This document shows positions 57,801-64,000 of a stretch of DNA of 64,000 bases, piece by piece; the stretch's first letter is position 1, and each line of letters opens with the position of its first letter. The notes beneath the pieces were generated by a model. The model was not told the DNA's origin. It saw only the letters and a list, made by a program, of their open reading frames with translations, and did not search any database. Position numbers and translations under genes: made by a program. Origin of the DNA: Plumapathes pennacea (lineage: Eukaryota; Cnidaria; Anthozoa; Antipatharia; Myriopathidae); NCBI GenBank assembly GCA_964036295.1, contig OZ038468.1, positions 19,560,683 to 19,624,682 on the forward strand, in the 5' to 3' direction.

Positions 57801-60800
57801 CACAGCACTCCAGAGGCCTTCGACAGTGTTGGTATGCACACCTGTGAAAGGGTCAACGAAGTTCTCGGAGTGGTTCACCGTCAGGTGAAGGTATCCATGG
57901 TTGTGCAGCGTCTGGTACGGAGTGAACTCATCCGAGTGTATAGTTGTTCCCGGCAAAATGTGGCGCTGTATTATCGGCAGTAGGGTTTGACGTTTGCGAT
58001 TTGGGACTCTGAAGACTATGGCCTGTTTTGTATCTCGGTCGAAAAATCTTGAAAGAGATTCGACTAGAAACATGAGCTAAAAATATAAAATTCGCGCGAC
58101 ACTGATCGGAAGGGATAAGAATCCTCTGGGCGAAACACAAAACACAAACACATTTGCAAACACTAGAATTATTAAATCTTGAAAGAGAGCACAAAGAAGC
58201 ACAAGCACAAATAATCTGTTTCAATAGACGTTTATAGTGCTAATGAGCCAAAGGAGGCGTTCAGGCGTTGACGTGTTGAGGTGTCAAATCGCGTAAACAA
58301 TGAATCCTTTTAAAAGCTTTTCTAAACGCTGGTATATTTCGGTGTATTTTTATCCATGAATAGAACAAACAAGATTCTTTAGACCAATAAAAGTTAGTGC
58401 ATTTCGATCCGCCAAGTTTATTGTGAATGTATAAATACGAGTAAATTTTTGGCTCACGTCCATACGTACGCGCGTCCAGTCAGTCACGAGCTTGGACGAG
58501 CAATTTTCAATTTTCAACTTCTTTGAGTGAGATTCGCCTCGAAAACAACGGCTCCTTTAGGAGCCACCAAGTTCAATAAAAGTCAATGACAACTTCACTT
58601 CGACAACCAGACTGATTTCGCTCACGCACATCGATTACAGCATACGTGCAAATCACATCGCAAATAAATCAAACGGTCTTTCTTGCTTTCAATTCTTAAA
58701 AAAGAAAATAGAACGGAAAAAAATACGTAGCAAAAAGTGTGGTCAGTAAGTGGTCGGTAAAAGTTTTTGAGTGGTCGGTATGTGGTCGGTAAAGTCAATC
58801 GCGTGGTCGGTATGTGGTCGGTAAATCGTATACCGACCACTTACCGACAGTTCAACTTGTTCACAATTACCTTTCTAATCTGTTGCCTTGCTGCAAAAAT
58901 AAATAATGGACAATAAGACTTACCACTTGGGTATTCCAGCAAGGCTTCAGTTTCATAACATGAAGGAGAATTATCAGGTGGGCTCCAAGAGTAATTTGAC
59001 TTAATCCCTAAAAGAAGACCACATAAATGTAAGAAGGGAAAGAGAAGGTTTAATTAACAGACACCATTACAAACATACCCAAGCCAACAGGTTCCCTGGG
59101 CAATGCTGGAAGCTTAGACCATTTACTACATATCTTCTGTTCCTTGTATTCAGGTGGAGACAGCACCACTTGCAGTTCCTCGTCATTTTCCAGAATTAGC
59201 TCAGTGAGTGATGTGTCACTGTCATTTGTGTTTACACGTGTCCGTCTCGCTGCTCCTTGACTCTTTGGACGGGGAGGTGAATATATTGGGGTGATTGTGG
59301 AACCCTCCTTGTTTTCCTGTCCTGTTGACTTCTTGAATACTGTTTCTTTCCTGTTAAATAATGGCAAGTGTCTTAGTGCTCAGGGTTCTCAAAATAATAG
59401 AATAAAATGCAGTTTGTAAAATGTTGAACTCAACAAATATTGTTCTACTTGGCACTGTTTTTAGTACCCAAATTCAATAGTACAGTCCCATATGGGTATG
59501 GAATAGTGGGGCCCCAAGTGCCATTAGGCACAAGGTTACTAGGGGGGACGGGGGCATGCACCCCCAAGAATTTTTGAAATCTATAACTCCCAAAGCAGTG
59601 GATTTCCTGCATTTTTAGACCATTGACTCATTGACCAGCACTGCCCCCCATGCACCCTGTAAAAAACCTTCAGTGACATGGCAGTGCTCCCTCAAGTGCC
59701 CTGAACATAAGGTGCTGTTTAATTGGCCACAAGTCGTGACAGTAACATTCCTGGATGAAGCATGATTCATTAGCATAATCCATGCAATGCAAGCTTAAGA
59801 GATTACAACTTAGCTCACTATAGCTCCTGTAAGATTTTCAATCAATTAGCAACTCTTAAAGGACTCTTCCTCTCGCACCTTTGGCCTTTGGATTCCATGT
59901 CATCTTCAAACTCCATCTTGAGCTTCCTTTGTTTCAATATGTGTCTACATAACAGAACGGTCCCAACAGCCAAGCAAACCAGGACAGTGACTCCAGCACA
60001 AAGCCCCACTACCACACTGCGTGACAGAGGAGAGGGTTTACTTGATTCCTCTGCAAAATAATAAATACATTATCCACAACAGCCACTCCAATATGAAATT
60101 ATGACATCACACTGTACTTTTTAAACTCAAAACCCAGTGACACAATTAAAAATTATGAGACAACTCAGGATACATAAGCAACTCCTGTATTTATCCAACA
60201 ACTAATCGTATATTGCTCCAAAATTAACTTGTTAGTGTGATTAACATTGTTTTGTGCACTTTACATTCAACTGACCTGTTTTCTCACAGACTTTATTCAC
60301 CATCAGTTTAAATGACTTTGTTGTGTCTGGCCTGACAGATGATCCTTGAATCTGGGTGTAGTTCAACAGGAACGACAACTCAACTGTACCACTCACATTC
60401 CCAGTACAATGAAAAGAGACAACTAAATCTGGAAACAGTAAATATACAAAAAAGGTCAAGCAAGACCAAAATCAATGACATGAACTCTGAACTGAGACAC
60501 TAACTCGGTGAGTTGTGTACCTGTTATTGATTGAGGCACAATTCCTTGCAAAGGCAATGAAGAAACTGGAACTGGGACTGCCTTTTTGTTGCTAGACTCA
60601 AACTGCATGCTGTACTTAGACATCTGCAAAACAAGAACGAGGCAGTCAAAATATGGAACCTTCAACTCACTATGCTACTTTATGATCATATTCACCACCT
60701 TGAAGTTTCAACAAGAACAATAAATTATCATAATAATAATCATAATTATTATGACTGACTTCTGGTGGATGATTTCTACATATACATCTCACAGCAATGA

Positions 60801-62685
60801 ACTGATCAGTGTGCACAAGAAATCTCTATTAATACATTAATATCTGCATGCAGCAAGTATACTGCACAATTATGCCTAGTCATTCTAGCCCCAAACATTC
60901 TCTTATCCAAAAAATAGTGTGCACTGCAAAATGAACTAAGAACGCTTGTTCAAATGTACTCAAGTGGAACAGCCATATCACTTCAAAAATTAATGTTAGG
61001 TCTTGGGTGGTTTACTCCCAAATTTTAAATCATATTAATACTGGAAATTTGTGCAATAATATTGGTAAAGTGCTATGTGACCCAGATTAGAGCAGTGCAG
61101 GACCAAGTAACCATCAAGATGCCAATACCACATCAAAACAATCAGTACATTGCCACAAGGATATCATAAACTACAAAACAGGATGTATTAAAATCAAAAC
61201 AGGATTTGATTGGGACGTATGATTGACATGTCAGAAAGTTGACTGTGGGATCATAAGGTTGCTTTAATACCAAACGTCTTTGGGTATACAGACATAAAGC
61301 ACATTAAACAGGATAAGAGTTTGTACCCAAAATTGTCCGGTTCAACTAGCTGGCTACATTAAACTGTTAATGTGTAATACACATTGTACCAACCACACAA
61401 TCACAAAAGGTCGAGATCGACTTCTAAAAGTAAACGAGTTCTCTTCAAACGCGCGGCTGGGCCAGTATATAGATCCAAATCTTTCAGTGGTATATATAGG
61501 ACTATTTTATCGAACTCAAAAACAAAAGTGATCGCAAGGCAGAAACTTCTGACAACAAGGCGTTTTCCTTTGTCAGTTTTCGTAAAGTCTAACTTCCTTT
61601 CAGGAAGAAGGAACATCACGTATGTTCGAAATGACTAATAAACTGTGGGTTTGGCCAGATCTACTGCTGTTGTTCTTCATCCCTGCGATGACTAGAGTTT
61701 ATGTAACAGCACTTATACACGCACACGACCGAACACCATTGAACGAAGTGGGAATAGAATTATTTGCCATTGCGCCTCTTAGCCTTGTTACGCTTCCAAC
61801 AAGGCGATTTAAAAACATCAGTAAGACTCTTTCACAATCAGTTCTTGTGATCAGAAATGATATTGCTTAGCAAACAAAAGCGAAGGGAAATATGCATAGT
61901 TTGCGGCAGCCTAGCGATCAGAAATCACGAGGTCCACGGGCGCTAAATATTTTGTAAAAAAAACCCACTGCCAACAAGAAAAGATAATTAGCGCTCATGT
62001 ACAATTCGGGATGAATCAGAAACTGATCCTTGCACTGCAACTTGGAAAATGTTGTGGCGTAGTTTGTATTGTGGCAGAATTTATAATGAGGAATGAATCG
62101 ACCGTCATTTCTGTAAGTCAGCCAAGCTACAAGCAAAACAACACCGAGATGAGTGATTTTCTGATTATAACAATTTCAAACTATCGAAGTAACATGGTAT
62201 ACCATTTATCGAATTGTTAGGATACCCTAGAAAACATGTGAGTCGACAAGAAGCAACAAACACGTCGCACAACCGAATGAAACACGAGGATGAACCCTCT
62301 CTGTGTATTTATATGGTCACGTTTCTCACCTCAGGACTCGAAGACCACTGGAACTTCACTGATCCTACGGAAGCTGGCAAGGGTGCCATAAACTTAGCAA
62401 AAGCTCTTGGGTTCTTTAGAAGAGTAGCCGGTTCTCCATCGCGAATTATGTAAAGATCAGATTCGAAGTTCCACTCTACAAAGGAACACAACACCACGAA
62501 TTAAATATGCAAGCCCAAACAAAGTCAAAAGTCTGCACTTTGGACATGAATACCAAGTTCTTCAACTTACCTAATTCATTATTGGCAAACTCCTTCGATA
62601 TATACAAGTTCAGGCTGGCACTTGAACTATAAAACAGGGCAAAAAGCACAACCACAAGCAACCACGTTGTTCGTGCAGTCCGCAT
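54878..62685 (-). CDS. RYK: RYK-type Wnt receptor with WIF domain and pseudokinase
   Basis: Single-pass Wnt co-receptor. Fourteen exons join in phase to 671 residues: 62571-62685, 62330-62475, 60521-60623, 60276-60428, 59879-60050, 59079-59350, 58924-59007, 57105-57227, 56854-56946, 56415-56614, 56145-56254, 55727-55886, 55187-55323, 54878-55025. A signal peptide (WLLVVVLFALFYSSSAS) precedes the WIF domain (SDLYIIRDGE...KFQWSSSPE, FHCTGNVSGTVELSFLLN). The membrane segment is VVVGLCAGVTVLVCLAVGTV. The kinase-like domain has KRGTFGCVYKG (388-398), lysine in VSVKVL, HRN (515-517) in place of HRD, Thr522 in place of the catalytic-loop Asn, and DFS (535-537) in place of DFG, so catalysis is unlikely. 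SAPES and WSFGVVLWELVSLGKQPY are kept. A Merlin-type transposon sits in intron 7. Confidence 0.93.
57335..57560. repeat. subterminal GTGGTCGGTA array, left
   Basis: About fifteen copies of a 10-12-bp unit, GTGGTCGGTA with AT/A spacers, just inside the left terminal inverted repeat. A shorter array in the same orientation lies at 58740-58830. Candidate transposase-binding sites. Confidence 0.85.
57626..57641 (-). promoter_or_regulatory. histone-mRNA-type 3' stem-loop (minus strand)
   Basis: Minus strand reads GGCTCT TTTA AGAGCC: a 6-bp stem with a UUUA tetraloop, preceded by AACAAC and followed by ACCA, as in replication-dependent histone mRNAs. It starts 21 nt after the transposase stop codon. 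Downstream AATAAAAGTGAATGA matches the sequence after the plus-strand stem-loop and may be a U7-type downstream element. Confidence 0.8.
57663..58073 (-). pseudogene. truncated Merlin/ISXO2-like transposase
   Basis: An ORF of 136 codons from ATG 58073 to TAA 57663. It contains VPNRKRQTLLPIIQRHILPG, TIHSDEFTPY (second catalytic Asp), HLTVNHSENFVDPFTGVHTN followed by TVEGLWSAVKRKLKR (catalytic Glu) and YLDEFMWKRQF, all typical of the IS1595-like DDE fold. The N-terminal zinc-binding part and the segment with the first catalytic Asp are missing; a stop lies just upstream of the ATG. The product could not catalyse transposition alone. Confidence 0.82.
58384..58437 (+). promoter_or_regulatory. CCAAT and TATA promoter inside the transposon
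   Basis: CCAAT at 58384-58388 and TATAAATA at 58430-58437 on the plus strand, with the stem-loop 113 bp beyond. Spacing resembles histone gene promoters. No ORF of note follows. Confidence 0.45.
58550..58565 (+). promoter_or_regulatory. histone-mRNA-type 3' stem-loop (plus strand)
   Basis: GGCTCC TTTA GGAGCC, a 6-bp stem and UUUA loop, preceded by AAAACAAC and followed by ACCA. The downstream GTTCAATAAAAGTCAATGAC matches the region after the minus-strand loop almost base for base, so the two 3' ends are related by inverted duplication. Confidence 0.8.
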
Positions 62686-63114
62686 GTTTTCGCGAACGGC
62701 GAAACGCTGTTTTCCACATTCAAAATCCTCAGTCCGTACTTAATACGTCATACACCAAGCTTCCGAACACTGATACACATGTTTTAAATCAAAGTTGACG
62801 TAACTTCTGCAGGAATTCTGAGTAAAGTGCTTACTTGGTTTCAAAACATTATAACGCCTCCACACTCACAACTTTGGTGGGGCCCTTCTACGTCACGCTG
62901 GATAACCAATCAGGTGGTGGACGACTCATTATCGACTACAAATCAACAAGCAAACAAAAGACGACGACTAGAAATCGACTGCACTGCCGCTGAGCAAATA
63001 CTACAAAACCGGTCAAACCTGTCTGAAGTTGGCGCTTTTTGTGCAAATCGTGGAGCCGAACGTAAACAGCAGTAAACAGGATATTCAAGAAAACATTGTT
63101 ACTGAAACATATCA

Positions 63115-63119
63115 AATAT

Positions 63120-63150
<31 letters not shown>
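63115..63150. repeat. AC dinucleotide microsatellite
   Basis: About 13 AC units. Confidence 0.95.
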
Positions 63151-63152
<2 letters not shown>

Positions 63153-63637
63153 AAAAGGAGACTTTTAACGAAACATTTGTACAGTTTGTGACAAAAATGC
63201 GATCCTACAGCAAAGTTTCCGGAGTAGTTTTTATGAAGCACCACAAAACTAAAAGCAACAACAACAACAACAAAATTTAGCAGGGTATATTTCTTTTTTT
63301 CTTTTTTTCCCTTTCTTTTTTTTCTTTTTTCTTTTTAGAGGGGGGAGGGGTGGGGTGGCTTATGACTTTCGCTTTCTGTTATGTGCCGGGAGTTTTTCAC
63401 ACCGCCGTAAGTAAAATACTCGCCGACTTATGTCACGTCTGGTCTTCATCTGTCATCTTCTTTCGGTTCCGACAGATCTTGCGTCACCGGCTTCTCTCAC
63501 ACTCTGATATGCGCTAAATGTGTTCAGTTGGATAAGAGTTGCAGAAGCGTGCTTTGTAATTGCCTATCTCTTTTTTGGTAGCCTGCATTCCGGCTAACCG
63601 CTTCGGTTTTGGGTTTTTCTTTGGTGCGAACAACCTG

Positions 63638-63860
63638 GGAGGGGGGGGAGGGGGGGGGGGGTGGTGAGAGTAAAGGATAGGGTTTGTGTTACCAAGATTG
63701 CTTAGATTAGTAATATTCATTGAAAACAACATAATTTCTCTCAGAAATTGAGGAAAAAACTCCAAGGGAGGGGGAGGGTACTCCTAAAAATTTTGGGTGG
63801 GAGTGTGCCGCCCTGGACAAAAAACCCCTACCCTTCTTCAGACCAAAATTTAAACGTCGA
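63638..63860 (+). repeat. G-headed dispersed repeat, copies H1 and H2
   Basis: A G-run with GGTGGTGAGAG at 63640-63668, then a clear copy from about 63760: GGAGGGTACTCCTAAA, TTTTGGGTGGGAGTGTGCCG and CTTCTTCAGACCAAAATTT. Confidence 0.75.
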
Positions 63861-64000
63861 AAAAATAACGTTGAAAAGACGTTGTATTCTGGTTGTCTGA
63901 CGTCGCGACCACGTTTCAACGAAATATCGACGTTGCGACAACGTCGAATGCCTGCTGGGTTATAGAAAGACTGCACACAAGAAACTTCTTAAACAATACC

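Larger units (their letters stand above)
57297..58880 (-). mobile_element. Merlin-type DNA transposon with histone 3' stem-loops
   Basis: A 1,566-bp element (57306-58871) flanked by the 9-bp duplication TTTCTAATC at 57297-57305 and 58872-58880. Terminal inverted repeats of about 41 bp start GGTAATTGTGAACAAGTTGA at both ends. Subterminal arrays of GTGGTCGGTA occupy 57335-57560 and 58740-58830. The interior has a truncated transposase ORF (57663-58073, minus) of the ISXO2/IS1595-like fold used by Merlin elements. Histone-type stem-loops lie at 57626-57641 (minus) and 58550-58565 (plus). A CCAAT box (58384) and TATAAATA (58430-58437) precede the latter. It is inserted in RYK intron 7 and seems non-autonomous now. 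Confidence 0.88.
62686..64000. other. RYK upstream region and right edge
   Basis: RYK promoter is expected at the left end. An AC run lies at 63121-63147 and pyrimidine runs at 63289-63335. No conserved gene is recognised; a short open frame at 62827-63075 has no supporting homology. Confidence 0.5.

Noticed and set aside
62827-63075. 82-codon ORF upstream of RYK
   Set aside because: No true ATG at its start and no recognisable motif.

Overview
The window is nuclear DNA from an animal, most likely an anthozoan cnidarian and probably a stony coral. The basis is intron-rich genes with GT-AG (and some GC-AG) junctions, proteins that read as early-branching metazoan orthologues, and an AT-rich intergenic background with microsatellites, MITEs and retroelement debris. 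The species assignment is inference; the gene calls are read from the sequence by joining exons in phase.

Sixteen gene calls can be supported. From left to right they are: the 5' end of a nicotinic acetylcholine receptor subunit (-, runs off the left edge); TRMT13 (+); EXOC5 (-); HVCN1 voltage-gated proton channel (+); TIPIN (-); a CCPG1-like ER-phagy receptor (-); PIGBOS1 (-); PIGB (+); two tandem CKS genes (-); PARP16 (+); ARMC6 (-); a PTTG1IP-like membrane protein (+); a chondroitin sulfate synthase (-); AMACR (+); and a RYK Wnt receptor pseudokinase (-). All except the first are complete from start to stop. Several pairs are divergent with short shared promoters: EXOC5/HVCN1 about 225 bp, PIGBOS1/PIGB about 125 bp, CKS/PARP16 about 245 bp, ARMC6/PTTG1IP-like about 145 bp.

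The most striking points are these. (1) A 1,566-bp Merlin-type DNA transposon sits in a RYK intron with a 9-bp target duplication. It carries two perfect histone-mRNA-type 3' stem-loops on opposite strands, one placed 21 nt after the stop codon of its truncated transposase. (2) A 53-codon PIGBOS1 microprotein gene lies head to head with PIGB, as in human, and next to it is a CCPG1-like receptor with a WTFV LIR, so the human CCPG1-PIGBOS1-PIGB cluster appears to be very old. (3) EXOC5 has minisatellites that start at exon-intron boundaries and copy its 5' splice sites. (4) A poly-G-headed dispersed repeat family with 34-bp internal repeats occurs about nine times. (5) An 89-bp retro-insert with a 13-bp target duplication carries a hammerhead-like core.

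The genes mostly have unrelated housekeeping roles: tRNA modification, exocytosis, GPI anchors, cell cycle, replication fork, ER stress and glycosaminoglycan synthesis. Three neighbours (CCPG1-like, PIGBOS1 and PARP16) are all tied to ER stress in mammals, which may be coincidence. Six genes (TIPIN, CCPG1, PIGBOS1, PIGB, PARP16, CHSY) have human counterparts on chromosome 15, suggesting a retained ancestral linkage block.
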